Below, one piece after another: positions 1 to 9,289 of a DNA stretch of 64,000 nt. Origin of the DNA: JAUZOB01 sp963692465 (lineage in GTDB: Bacteria > Bacteroidota > Bacteroidia > Bacteroidales > Prolixibacteraceae); the NCBI GenBank assembly GCA_963692465.1, contig OY829943.1, positions 3,348,001 through 3,412,000 on the forward strand. The letters run 5' to 3'. The first letter of the stretch is position 1. Each line of letters starts with the position of its first letter. The notes under the pieces were generated by a model. It had not been told where the DNA came from. It worked only from the letters and a program-made list of their open reading frames with translations, and ran no database searches. The position numbers and the translations under genes were made by a program.

Positions 1-48
1 TTATGTTGTAATCTATTGATTAGAAATTAAGTTTTTAAGTAAGAGAAA

Positions 49-1473
49 CTAGTTCGGAAAGATATAGCCCAATAATATTCCCCCACTGAAATTACCAGAA
101 GGAGGTGTTCCTGTTGTGTTGTAAACACCACACATATAAGCTGTTACGTTTTCATACCGAAAGAAATACAAGGGAACTAAGCTGTCATATATCTTTTGTT
201 TAAAAACATATCCTACAATATCAGATAATTGTGCGGGTGCATTTGCATTATCCGTTAAATAATTGAGTCCAGGGTTATTCCATCCTTTTGCATAAAGAGG
301 TTTCATAATAGTAGGATCATAGTTTGTTTTCAACCAATTCCCAATTTTTATTTCTTGGTGGTTTGAGTAAAGTGGATATACTTCAATATAAGGTTCACAA
401 CCAGATCGATAATAAGTATAGATTGGATATGATTGTGACTGATAGTACCATTGATCAATATTTATAAAACTGTAAGTTGGATACAAATAACTATATTTTG
501 TTAACTCATTGGCAATTATCCCTAAATCGTTATTCGCATAGCATTGGTCCATATAGCTTAACTGATTATTTAAATCGGAAATGTTAGTAACAAAAGCACT
601 CGTTCTGGGAATAGCAGAGACTGAAACGAGTATACCTGATTTGTTAAAATGGGCATTTGAGGATTGTTCTGAATTCCATGATACTTTTGCTGTAAGCATA
701 TGCTGTACTGCTGCAGATGCTTGTGCCGAAACATCATCCTTTGTCGAACCTGCAAAATCGACGTTCGTTATTTGAACCGTTCCGACTAACATTACACCAA
801 AAGTTAAGGCCGATTTAAATCGGTCGCCATATGTACCCCGAAATTCAGTATTAGAAAGATTTATACCATCTTTGCCGCCTATGTTATAATCGTTTATGTT
901 TGTCCTGTATGTCAGATAATTGTTAATTGTTGGGGTCGTATATTGTAAAGTGCCCCTTCCGTACCTTTTTATATATAGAACATTAACATAAACGCTATTG
1001 CTTGTATTAGTTATGCTGCTTGATTTTGATATCGACAAATTAGAATTTGACTTAACCCAAGCTGTAGAAACATTTAATGATGTCGCTAAAGCACTTGTTA
1101 CCTTGTTGTCAATTTCACTATAGTCTGATGTAGAAGTATATACCATGTCTGTTTGCTCATTTAATGTCGTTGAAACAATTGGAGATAGAGAAACATTAGG
1201 GTTAAAAATAGAAAGCATTTCAGTACTCTTAAGAATGTCATAACCTACCCCGAAGTTTGCATAGATGTCTCCAGTAACAGACGCACTTTTTGTGTGAATT
1301 TTTGGGAACCATGATTCTTTTAATGCAAATTCCTTAATAATTTGAGGTTGAACTTGTTTTTCATTATTTGCAGTTTCTTTTTGGTACAAATCTTTGTCAT
1401 TCTGACATGATACAAAGATAAGTGTTGAAATAAGGAACACTAAAGCAATTTTTAAATCAAAATTTTTTTTCAT
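49..1473 (-). CDS. Putative MACPF-like lipoprotein
   Basis: A 474-aa protein with a lipoprotein signal: a short basic start, a hydrophobic stretch and a lipobox ending FVSC at about residue 23, followed by Q, so export to the outer membrane is likely. Near residue 215-235 the stretch YGDRFKSALTFGVMLVG resembles the membrane-attack-complex/perforin signature (aromatic-G-x-x-F, six residues, then a small/Gly pair), but it is degenerate. The middle is rich in Ser, Thr and Asn, as in beta-rich pore-forming proteins. Secreted MACPF proteins of Bacteroidales are known as antibacterial toxins, so a role in competition is possible; this is inference. No immunity-like gene stands beside it. The gene is alone, with 1.2 kb of non-coding DNA upstream. 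It could also be another beta-rich surface lipoprotein. Confidence 0.5.
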   Translation of the reverse strand: MKKNFDLKIALVFLISTLIFVSCQNDKDLYQKETANNEKQVQPQIIKEFALKESWFPKIHTKSASVTGDIYANFGVGYDILKSTEMLSIFNPNVSLSPIVSTTLNEQTDMVYTSTSDYSEIDNKVTSALATSLNVSTAWVKSNSNLSISKSSSITNTSNSVYVNVLYIKRYGRGTLQYTTPTINNYLTYRTNINDYNIGGKDGINLSNTEFRGTYGDRFKSALTFGVMLVGTVQITNVDFAGSTKDDVSAQASAAVQHMLTAKVSWNSEQSSNAHFNKSGILVSVSAIPRTSAFVTNISDLNNQLSYMDQCYANNDLGIIANELTKYSYLYPTYSFINIDQWYYQSQSYPIYTYYRSGCEPYIEVYPLYSNHQEIKIGNWLKTNYDPTIMKPLYAKGWNNPGLNYLTDNANAPAQLSDIVGYVFKQKIYDSLVPLYFFRYENVTAYMCGVYNTTGTPPSGNFSGGILLGYIFPN

Positions 1474-2675
1474 TTTTTATAAAATTTATATCTGTGTCTA
1501 CTCTTTGAAGGCTTTTCGGCGACCTCCTGTATTTATAATTCGATGAATCAATTCTATTTAATACATACAATTTTAGGTCATAGTCAGAATGCAATTTTTG
1601 TGTCATAATTGTTAAGGAAAATACAATTGTAAGAAAGCACTACTTGTAACATCTCAAATACATTATTTTTTTCAACATAAATATTTATTAAATTTAAATA
1701 TTTTTTTCCTAAAACATAGTATTTACAAAAAAATATTTTTCAAAAAAATTGGATACCGACATAATTGGGGATAATTATCATGTTTGAATAGTTGTATGTT
1801 TGAATTATACATAGTTGCATATATGTATTATTCATTATTTACTTATTTTTGTTATGATATGTTAGTGTCGATTACAAATAATATTCATCAAACTCATTTT
1901 AACATTGACTTTTTTACTCTAATGCATCAGAGGCACGATTTGTTTATGATATCTTAACAAATTCGAGAATGTGTTCTACTATTGCTTGTGTTTTAGACTT
2001 ATTACTGTTTTTTGCCTGTTGAACCTATGTTAATGGTAACCTTGTTAATTGCTTCTGTTTATTGCAGATTCCTTCAGTATTTGGTGTTTTATCTGCACTA
2101 TCAATGTGTCGCTTTTGACTTTTGCTTGCTTTTTCTAAAAGTCCATCTTGTTTTTTTGAGTTCATTGTGTATTAATGTCTTTTTGAGCCAGTTCCTGTAA
2201 TTTTGCATTTCATTAATCAGGGGGGGATTTGTCATGTCGTTTTTTTGTTTTTGTGTGGCGTTGACGTGGAGATAGAACTGGTTTTATGTCCATCATTGGC
2301 AAATAATGCTACTATGATTAAGCAGTTTATTTAATTTCTCAAACAATTCGATATTTAATCCATTTTTTAATCAGATACTCACGAAATTCTAAAAAAATGT
2401 CCAATTGTCTGGTATTTTATCGCTTTCAGTCCAATAAAGTGGTTAAAAAATTTTTGTCAAAGATTTGATATTTCAACTGCTCATTTCTGGTAGGTTGGAG
2501 ACATTAAATGATGAGGTATTGGGGAGTATTTACTTGTCAGACTCTGATATATTGTATTTCTCATCTATCGTGTCAAAAAAAATATTTCAATCAATGTTCT
2601 TGTTTAATTAAATAATTGAGTTACTAAGCTTTGTTAATTCTTTAGTGTAAAATGGTCATTAAAAAGACCAACTTT
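1474..2675. other. Gene-poor AT-rich stretch
   Basis: About 1.2 kb with no convincing gene. On the minus strand, 2025-2165 holds a 46-codon open frame starting MNSKKQDGLLEKASKSQ; its Lys/Gln-rich content would fit a remnant of a cytoplasmic gene, but nothing identifies it. The longest plus-strand frame here (2012-2200) is hydrophobic and unlike a real gene. The region is probably decayed sequence next to the insertion sequence. Confidence 0.4.
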
Positions 2676-2682
2676 GTTAGTG

Positions 2683-4595
2683 AATATTCCGGTCAAGCGG
2701 GTTCTTCGTCAATTTAGGTGATAAAAAAGTCAGATAAACAAGAATTGTTTTCTTTGTATAAATATCTGATATACAACAAAATAAAACACAAATAATTAGT
2801 AAGTAAACCAGATTCTTCGTATCTTTAAAGTGCTAACAATCAAAGATATATCGATCATGTTTGTACTTACTAATTACTTCAAAGATATTGAATTGTTTTT
2901 TCCTGTCGAGCACCACGTATTAGATGTTAAATTAATCAAGAACAAGGAGAATAGATGAAAGGACTATTTTCTTTGTCAGGCGTTCAACTTGATTCATTTC
3001 AAATTATTGATGATCATGTCTTTATTCTTGCTCATTCAAAACATAACGATGCCAGATGTCCCTATTGTAATAAGAAAAGCAAACGTGTTCACAGTTCATA
3101 TGTCCGGGTACTAAGAGATCTTCCACTATCAACTTATTGTGTGTCCATAAATCTAACAGTAAGGAAGTTTTTCTGTCATAACCCGAAATGCAAAAGGAAG
3201 ATCTTTACAGAGCAACCCAGTCATGAGGTTAAAGCATATTCAAGAATGACGAATCGCTCCCGACTGCTGCTCCAGAATATCTTTCTTGAGGTATCTGCCA
3301 TGAAAGGATCCTATATCTCCGGTTTAATATCATTACCGACAAGCCCATCAACAGCTCTTCGTTTAGTCGATTCTTTGCCAATTCCTCCCATTGATAAGGT
3401 AAATGTATTAGGCGTTGATGACTGGGCATACAGAAAGGGAATCTCGTATGGAACAATCCTTGTGAACATTGAAACAGGACGGGTCATTGATTTATTAGAA
3501 GATAGAGACGGACGATTATTAAAGGGATGGTTAGCGCAACATCCGGAAGTAAAGATAGTAACGCGGGACAGAGCCAGTGCCTATTCTTGTGCTGTATCAG
3601 AAATGTTGCCCGATGCCATACAGGTCGCAGACCGTTTTCACTTATTAAAGAATTTATCAGATAGTGTGTATGATGTCATTCGACTTGAATACAGAAATTT
3701 AATAAAATCGGTAAATGAAGAAGATTCATCATATGACAATAAGATTCTTCTTCCTGATGTTTCAAATAAAGCTTCACAAAAAGAGAAAGGAGAAATGAAT
3801 GATTATCTCAAAAGCAGGTTTTCAAAAGTAAAAGAGATGCAAAAAAAAGGTCATTCAAAACGGGCAATTGCCAGATCATTAAGAATGTCAACACACACTG
3901 TTAATCGTTATTCGCAAATGGATGTTCTGCCAAAGAAAAGCATTTATCTCAAAAATAATTACAGTGAATATCAAAAAATGATAGAGAATGAATTTTCCCA
4001 AGGGCAATGTCTTACTGAAGTTTACAGAACAATTAAAAAGGCTGGATTTAAAGGATGTTTGAGTGCTTTCTCTCTACAATTTAAAGACCATCCCATGAGA
4101 CCGACTTTTATAAATGGAACAACACCTGTCGTCAAACAACAAATAATATCACCTCGAAAAATCTCAAGATACATGAGATTCGCTGACTTATCGGAAATAG
4201 GGAATAAAGTAGACAGGGAAATAATGACATCATTAATAAGTAGGAACAGTCTATTAAAGAAACTCCGCCAACAGGTTTTGTCATTCAAAACGCTATTGCT
4301 CGGAAACGAAGACTCGCTTTTAGAACCTTGGATTAGAAGAACTTTAGATATAGGTAAATTTCAACTTAAGACTTTTGTCGGAGGCTTGAGGAAAGACATT
4401 GACGCTGTCAGAAATGCGATAAAAACAAACTGGAGCAATGGTCAGGTTGAAGGTCAGGTAAATCGATTAAAAAGCATCAAACGTCAAATGTATGGCAGAG
4501 CCGGTTTTGATCTTTTACGAAAGAAACTGGTTCTTGGGACTGCCGGCTAAAACATCACCTAAATTGACGAAGAACCTGCTTCGCCGGAATACTCA
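2683..4595. mobile_element. ISL3-family insertion sequence
   Basis: A perfect 23-bp inverted repeat, beginning GGTTCTTCGTCAATT at 2700-2722 and reversed at 4554-4576, encloses one transposase gene. The similarity continues outward with a few mismatches through a TATTCCGG block to about 2683 and 4595. The 7-mer GTTAGTG lies directly outside on both sides (2676-2682 and 4596-4602) and is a candidate target duplication; ISL3 elements usually make 8 bp. The exact outer ends are therefore uncertain by about 15 bp. The right inverted repeat starts 3 bp after the transposase stop. The element looks complete and possibly active. Confidence 0.85.
2955..4550 (+). CDS. ISL3-family transposase
   Basis: A 531-aa transposase. 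The N-terminal part has a zinc-finger-like pair (CPYC near residue 36, then CHNPKC near 75), typical of ISL3 proteins. The DDE domain follows: VLGVDDWAYRKG at about 155 carries the first Asp, and IVTRDRASAY with QVADRFHLLKN at about 200-230 is the second hallmark block. A helix-turn-helix-like insert (KGHSKRAIARSLRMSTHTV) sits near residue 300. The C-terminus has NGQVEGQVNRLKSIKRQMYGRAGF, with the catalytic Glu in VEGQ. Length is normal for the family. The ATG is preceded by AAGGAG. The gene fills almost the whole element between the inverted repeats. Confidence 0.95.
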   Translation: MKGLFSLSGVQLDSFQIIDDHVFILAHSKHNDARCPYCNKKSKRVHSSYVRVLRDLPLSTYCVSINLTVRKFFCHNPKCKRKIFTEQPSHEVKAYSRMTNRSRLLLQNIFLEVSAMKGSYISGLISLPTSPSTALRLVDSLPIPPIDKVNVLGVDDWAYRKGISYGTILVNIETGRVIDLLEDRDGRLLKGWLAQHPEVKIVTRDRASAYSCAVSEMLPDAIQVADRFHLLKNLSDSVYDVIRLEYRNLIKSVNEEDSSYDNKILLPDVSNKASQKEKGEMNDYLKSRFSKVKEMQKKGHSKRAIARSLRMSTHTVNRYSQMDVLPKKSIYLKNNYSEYQKMIENEFSQGQCLTEVYRTIKKAGFKGCLSAFSLQFKDHPMRPTFINGTTPVVKQQIISPRKISRYMRFADLSEIGNKVDREIMTSLISRNSLLKKLRQQVLSFKTLLLGNEDSLLEPWIRRTLDIGKFQLKTFVGGLRKDIDAVRNAIKTNWSNGQVEGQVNRLKSIKRQMYGRAGFDLLRKKLVLGTAG

Positions 4596-4832
4596 GTTAG
4601 TGTCTTTTGTGGTTTTAATATATCCGTAAGGTGTTTATTTTTAATTGTATATATAAATACATTGGTCCTTGTATTTTTGTTTTTTGATGTCGGATTTACT
4701 AGTATTAAGGGATTGCTTTATTTCAAAAAAATCTATTAAACTATGGGATTTATTGGATAAAAAAGGATTTAGACAGAACATTTTCTAAAATATTCTTGCA
4801 TCTTTGGGCTATTCAGATCATTCTACATAATT

Positions 4833-7031
4833 ATGGAGATTTTAAAGCCCATAACGATGAAAAAGAGCAGGACTCTTATCCACTACCTTCTGTTTATTGG
4901 TGGATTATTTTTTGCAAGTTGGTGGCTAATGTGTCAGGGAAGGGCCTATGAACATATTGGTTCTGTCGGGACTGCCATCGGAAAAGCATCATCGTTTCAT
5001 GCATTTGACGGGATTATCAAAAATGTTGGGCATCCGCTGAGTCTCCTGATTTTACAGATTATCACAATTTTGGTCATTTCAAGAGTAATCGGGTTGCTTT
5101 TTAAAAAGATCGGGCAGCCAACGGTGATGGGTGAAATATTAGCCGGAGTACTGCTTGGTCCTACTTTTTTAGGATGGATTACACCTGATTTTTCCAATTT
5201 CTTATTTGCAAAAGAGTCTCTGCCTAATCTCTATCTTTTCAGTCAGTTCGGTATTATCTTTTTTATGTTTGTGATAGGCATGGAACTGGATACCGGCATA
5301 TGGAAGAAGAGTGCTTTTAAAGCGATAACAATCAGTCATTCAAGTATCGCATTGTCATTTTTCCTTGGGGTAGTTATTTCTTATGTCTTTATATTTAAGG
5401 AATTTGCGCCGCAACATGTAAGTTTTGTCGCTTTTTCTTTATTCTTCGGAATATCCATGAGTATTACTGCATTCCCTGTATTGGGAAGAATTGTGCAGGA
5501 GCGGGGAATGACCAAAAGCAAGCGGGGAGCACTAGCCATAACGGTTGCTGCGGTTGATGATGTTACTGCATGGACCCTTTTGGCTGTTATCATTGCGGTA
5601 ATAAAGGCCGGTAGCCTGTCGTCTGCCATGGTGACCATTTCGCTGACTTTCCTGTATATTCTTTTTATGTTCTATGTGGTCAAGCCTCTGATGTCCAGAC
5701 TTGGAATGAAATATAGTGGGCGGGAAATGCTTAATAAAACAGTTGTTGCGCTTGTTTTCTTCATCCTTCTTTTTTCATCAGCAATGACTGAAGTTATCGG
5801 AATTCATGCTTTTTTCGGTGCGTTCCTTGCCGGTGTCGTTATGCCTGAAGGGAGCAACCTGAAAAGAATCATGGTTGAAAAAATTGAAGATATTGCTTTG
5901 GTTTTATTACTTCCGCTGTTTTTTGTCTTTACCGGATTGCGAACACATATTTCTTTTGGCGGAGATCCTGAAATGTGGAAAGCCTGTGTTTGGGTTATTC
6001 TTATGGCTTTTATAGGAAAATTCGGGGGTAGTGCTTTCACTTCGAAAATTTTGGGACTGAATTGGAAAAGCGCCATTTCACTCGGAGTACTGATGAATAC
6101 CCGGGGATTAATGGAACTGGTAGTTTTAAATATCGGTTACGATATGGGGGTCCTGAGTTCTGAAATATTCTCTATTATGGTGGTTATGACCTTGGTCACG
6201 ACCTTCATGACCGGACCTGGTTTGTCGCTGGTTGATAAATTAATGCCTGAGGAGGGAATGGTTCGTGCTGCCGTGCAAAAGACGATCCTTATGGCTTTTG
6301 GAAAACCGGATATGGGAAAATATCTTCTTCGTCTGGCAACTATTTTATCCGGCAAAGAGAAAAAACATACCCGTTTTGTATCTATGCATATTTCTCCTCA
6401 TTATGATGTTTTGCCAAGTGAAGGGGAAGCGTTTGAAAAAGAAAGTTTTAAACTGGTCAAGCAAGAGTCTGTAAACCTGAAACTTCCGATAACGACCTAT
6501 TTTAAGGCTTCCGAAGATGTTAGTGGTGAAATTGTCAATTACAATAATACTCAGAAAGCGGATATCCTTATTGTTGGTGCAGCACAACCTTTTTTTGGTA
6601 AAAATATTTTGGGTGGAAAAATTGGTAAAATATTAGAAGACTCTCAATCGGATACCTTGGTGTTTTGTAATCATGGAGTTCATAAAATTCATGAAATACT
6701 CGCGGTTATAGATCGTACAGAGAAACAGGCATTGATTGATTATGTCGAACTTCTAAAGCGAAATTCAAACAAGGTAAGCGATATCCTTGATTGTTGCGAT
6801 GGGCGTTTGCTTACGGAGAATATTCAGGGGGTGAGAAATATTTTTGACGGACGGAATGAAGATCTGTTGCGGGATGGTTATGGCTTCCTGAATGATTACG
6901 ACTTACTTCTTATCTCAAAAAGTAAATGGAAAGAAATGGTTACTACCTATTCTTTACAGTCCGAACTCTTAAATCCTTCTGTTTTAGTCGTTCGCAGGGG
7001 TAAAAACGTTAATAACTTTATGAAATCGTGA
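4833..7031 (+). CDS. CPA2-type cation/proton antiporter
   Basis: A 732-aa inner-membrane protein with about 12-13 hydrophobic segments between residues 10 and 470 (Na+/H+ exchanger domain of the CPA2 family) and a soluble C-terminal region of about 240 residues resembling tandem universal-stress-protein modules. The family signature is visible: QPTVMGEILAGVLLGPTFLG near residue 95, FVIGMELD near 145, and a VDDVTAWTLL block near 237, whose Asp pair is the expected ion-binding site. It should exchange K+ or Na+ for H+. ATG 4857 (MKKSRTL) is an alternative start, 8 residues in. The gene is monocistronic, 45 bp ahead of the T9SS protease gene; no shared function is evident. Confidence 0.9.
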   Translation: MEILKPITMKKSRTLIHYLLFIGGLFFASWWLMCQGRAYEHIGSVGTAIGKASSFHAFDGIIKNVGHPLSLLILQIITILVISRVIGLLFKKIGQPTVMGEILAGVLLGPTFLGWITPDFSNFLFAKESLPNLYLFSQFGIIFFMFVIGMELDTGIWKKSAFKAITISHSSIALSFFLGVVISYVFIFKEFAPQHVSFVAFSLFFGISMSITAFPVLGRIVQERGMTKSKRGALAITVAAVDDVTAWTLLAVIIAVIKAGSLSSAMVTISLTFLYILFMFYVVKPLMSRLGMKYSGREMLNKTVVALVFFILLFSSAMTEVIGIHAFFGAFLAGVVMPEGSNLKRIMVEKIEDIALVLLLPLFFVFTGLRTHISFGGDPEMWKACVWVILMAFIGKFGGSAFTSKILGLNWKSAISLGVLMNTRGLMELVVLNIGYDMGVLSSEIFSIMVVMTLVTTFMTGPGLSLVDKLMPEEGMVRAAVQKTILMAFGKPDMGKYLLRLATILSGKEKKHTRFVSMHISPHYDVLPSEGEAFEKESFKLVKQESVNLKLPITTYFKASEDVSGEIVNYNNTQKADILIVGAAQPFFGKNILGGKIGKILEDSQSDTLVFCNHGVHKIHEILAVIDRTEKQALIDYVELLKRNSNKVSDILDCCDGRLLTENIQGVRNIFDGRNEDLLRDGYGFLNDYDLLLISKSKWKEMVTTYSLQSELLNPSVLVVRRGKNVNNFMKS

Positions 7032-7076
7032 TTATAGAGAGTCGCGGAATTATTCAATCGGATTAAGGACGAAGTA

Positions 7077-9224
7077 ATGCAAAAATACTTTTTCATCTTT
7101 CTTTTTTTGTTTGGAATGCTTTTCCTGGATAAAGCTGAAGCCCAAATTTCAGCAGGAGGAGTTCCATATTCCTTCAATGCACGAGATTTGAAGAGTAAAG
7201 TTTCTTTTGTTTCTTTTAATTGCGTTGTGCCTTTGATTTCTAAAACAGCAAAGCAGCACCAGTTAAGATTGAAAAATCTCCATTTTGCAGAACCGATTGA
7301 AGTAGCAATCACCCCTGAGAACACGGGAGTGTGGGAGGATATTCCTAACGGAAAAAGTCTCTGGCGAGTGGGTATTCGTTCTGACGGTGCTTATTCCTTA
7401 AATCTGATTTTCAATAAATTTCATCTTCCTAAAGGAGGACGGTTGTTTATCTATACTCCTGATTATTCAATGGTATTAGGCGCTTTTACAGAAGAAAACA
7501 ATAGAAAAGATAATGTGTTGGCTACGGCTCCGCTTCCTGGTGATGCAATTGTCGTGGAATACGAGGTTCCTACGTCCCTGAAGGCTTCCGGACAAATTCT
7601 TATAGCAACTATTAACCATGATTTTAAAGGAATTTTTGCTGACGCAGGGCGTAGACCCGTTGGACTTTCCGGTTCTTGTAACCGTGAAGTGAACTGTCCG
7701 GAAGGTGTTGGCTGGAAGAAACAAAAGAATGCAGTTTGCCGGATTTTAATAGCAGGAACAGATCTTTGTACCGCAACGCTTCTTAATAGTACCGGCAGTG
7801 ATAAGCATCCTATTATTCTTACGGCATGGCATTGTCTGGGTAAAGCATCCAAAGCTCCGACTGCGGTTTGTCTTTTTAATTATGAAAATGCGGTCTGTGG
7901 TTCAGTTGATGGGGACGCTTCTCACTCTATCTCCGGAGCAACGTATCTTGCCGGATCGGATAGTCTCGATTTTGCGCTACTTGAATTAAGTTCTACGCCT
8001 CCTCCTTCTTTTCAGCCTTATTACGCGGGGTGGGACAGGAGTGCATTGGTGTCGGATTCAACCGTGTGCATTCATCATCCGAAAGCAGACAATAAAAAAT
8101 TAGTTTATTCTAATATTCAACCTCTTACTGATACTTATCCGGGCTTCGTTCACGATAATTTCTGGCGCGTTCCAAAGTGGATTAACGGAACGACCGAAGA
8201 AGGATCTTCCGGATCTCCATTATTCTCCGATAAGCAATTGGTTGTCGGTTGCCTTACCGGAGGTGAATCAATGTGTTCGGATCCGGTGAATGATTATTTT
8301 TCTAAGTTAACCCGGGACTGGGATTATTATCCGAATTCTGCCAAACAATTGGGATATTGGCTTGACCCGATTAATTCCGGGGTACAGAGTCTTGACGGAT
8401 ATGACCCTTATCCTTCGGATTCGGCATGTGCTTCATTTGTAAATATTAATGCGGATGAAGAGGTTATTCTTCCGGTTTGTAATACAGGAATCGGGTATTG
8501 GTCGGGTAACAATTCATCTTTATTCGATGAAGTTGCTGAAGAGTTCAGTAATACCGAATCCTGTCCGCTATCTGAAATAGGAATCGGAGTTGCAAAATCA
8601 ATATCTCCCGGTAAAAATGGAATTGTTACCATCAAAATATATCAAGGGGGTGACGTTCCCGAAAAACTTGTGGGACAAACAGAGGTACTAATGAAAGATC
8701 TGGTAGCCGGAGCGATTAACCGAATTTATTTGAAACAGACACTCCAGTTAACCGGGAATTATTTTATTTCCTGTAAATTTTCATATACGAACCCGACTGA
8801 CACTTTTGCTTTATATGCGGCTGCTCCCAGAGGTGTCGGTAAGGCGAACAGTTCCTTTTGCCGGAAAGGGAATACCTGGTCCCCGATATCAAAATTTGCC
8901 GGATCCGAATTTAATACGTCACTATTGATCCAGTCCATGCCTTGTGATGTTGTTTTTCGTCCCGAAACGCCCTCAGGCGACAAGGAGGTCTATGGTTGGA
9001 AGTACGACCGGTATTCCGGAGTATTAACCGTATCTTCAACCACTCAGGAGATTCGCACTGTTGCGATCTATAATTTACTTGGACAGGCGATTTCGCATTC
9101 TGTTTTAAATAGCAATCCTTCTGCTTATCAGATTGTTCTTTCAAATTTGGTGACGGGAGTGTATATTGCCCGGGTATATACGGATAACAATATTTCTACG
9201 TTCAAATTTAATGTGGCACAATAA
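7077..9224 (+). CDS. T9SS-secreted trypsin-like endopeptidase
   Basis: A 715-aa secreted serine protease. A signal peptide (about residues 1-22, ending DKAEA) is followed by a prodomain-like N-terminus and a chymotrypsin-fold domain with His252 in TAWHC, Asp298 in SLDFALLEL and Ser378 in GSSGSPLF, i.e. a full triad. Several Cys residues suit an extracellular enzyme. The layout resembles lysyl-endopeptidase-type proteins of Bacteroidota. The last 75 residues form a type A sorting domain (VAIYNLLGQ, then LVTGVYIARVYT and FKFNV), so the protein is exported by the type IX secretion system. This shows the organism has T9SS. Cleavage specificity is not readable from sequence. Confidence 0.9.
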   Translation: MQKYFFIFLFLFGMLFLDKAEAQISAGGVPYSFNARDLKSKVSFVSFNCVVPLISKTAKQHQLRLKNLHFAEPIEVAITPENTGVWEDIPNGKSLWRVGIRSDGAYSLNLIFNKFHLPKGGRLFIYTPDYSMVLGAFTEENNRKDNVLATAPLPGDAIVVEYEVPTSLKASGQILIATINHDFKGIFADAGRRPVGLSGSCNREVNCPEGVGWKKQKNAVCRILIAGTDLCTATLLNSTGSDKHPIILTAWHCLGKASKAPTAVCLFNYENAVCGSVDGDASHSISGATYLAGSDSLDFALLELSSTPPPSFQPYYAGWDRSALVSDSTVCIHHPKADNKKLVYSNIQPLTDTYPGFVHDNFWRVPKWINGTTEEGSSGSPLFSDKQLVVGCLTGGESMCSDPVNDYFSKLTRDWDYYPNSAKQLGYWLDPINSGVQSLDGYDPYPSDSACASFVNINADEEVILPVCNTGIGYWSGNNSSLFDEVAEEFSNTESCPLSEIGIGVAKSISPGKNGIVTIKIYQGGDVPEKLVGQTEVLMKDLVAGAINRIYLKQTLQLTGNYFISCKFSYTNPTDTFALYAAAPRGVGKANSSFCRKGNTWSPISKFAGSEFNTSLLIQSMPCDVVFRPETPSGDKEVYGWKYDRYSGVLTVSSTTQEIRTVAIYNLLGQAISHSVLNSNPSAYQIVLSNLVTGVYIARVYTDNNISTFKFNVAQ

Positions 9225-9289
9225 GAATCAAAAACAATCCATGTTGATTGCTTGTCTTTTGGGTTAGAGTTTTAACTATTTTATGCTTT

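Noticed and set aside
2012..2200. 62-codon plus-strand frame
   Set aside because: Very hydrophobic and aromatic, no start context, in AT-rich DNA; likely chance.
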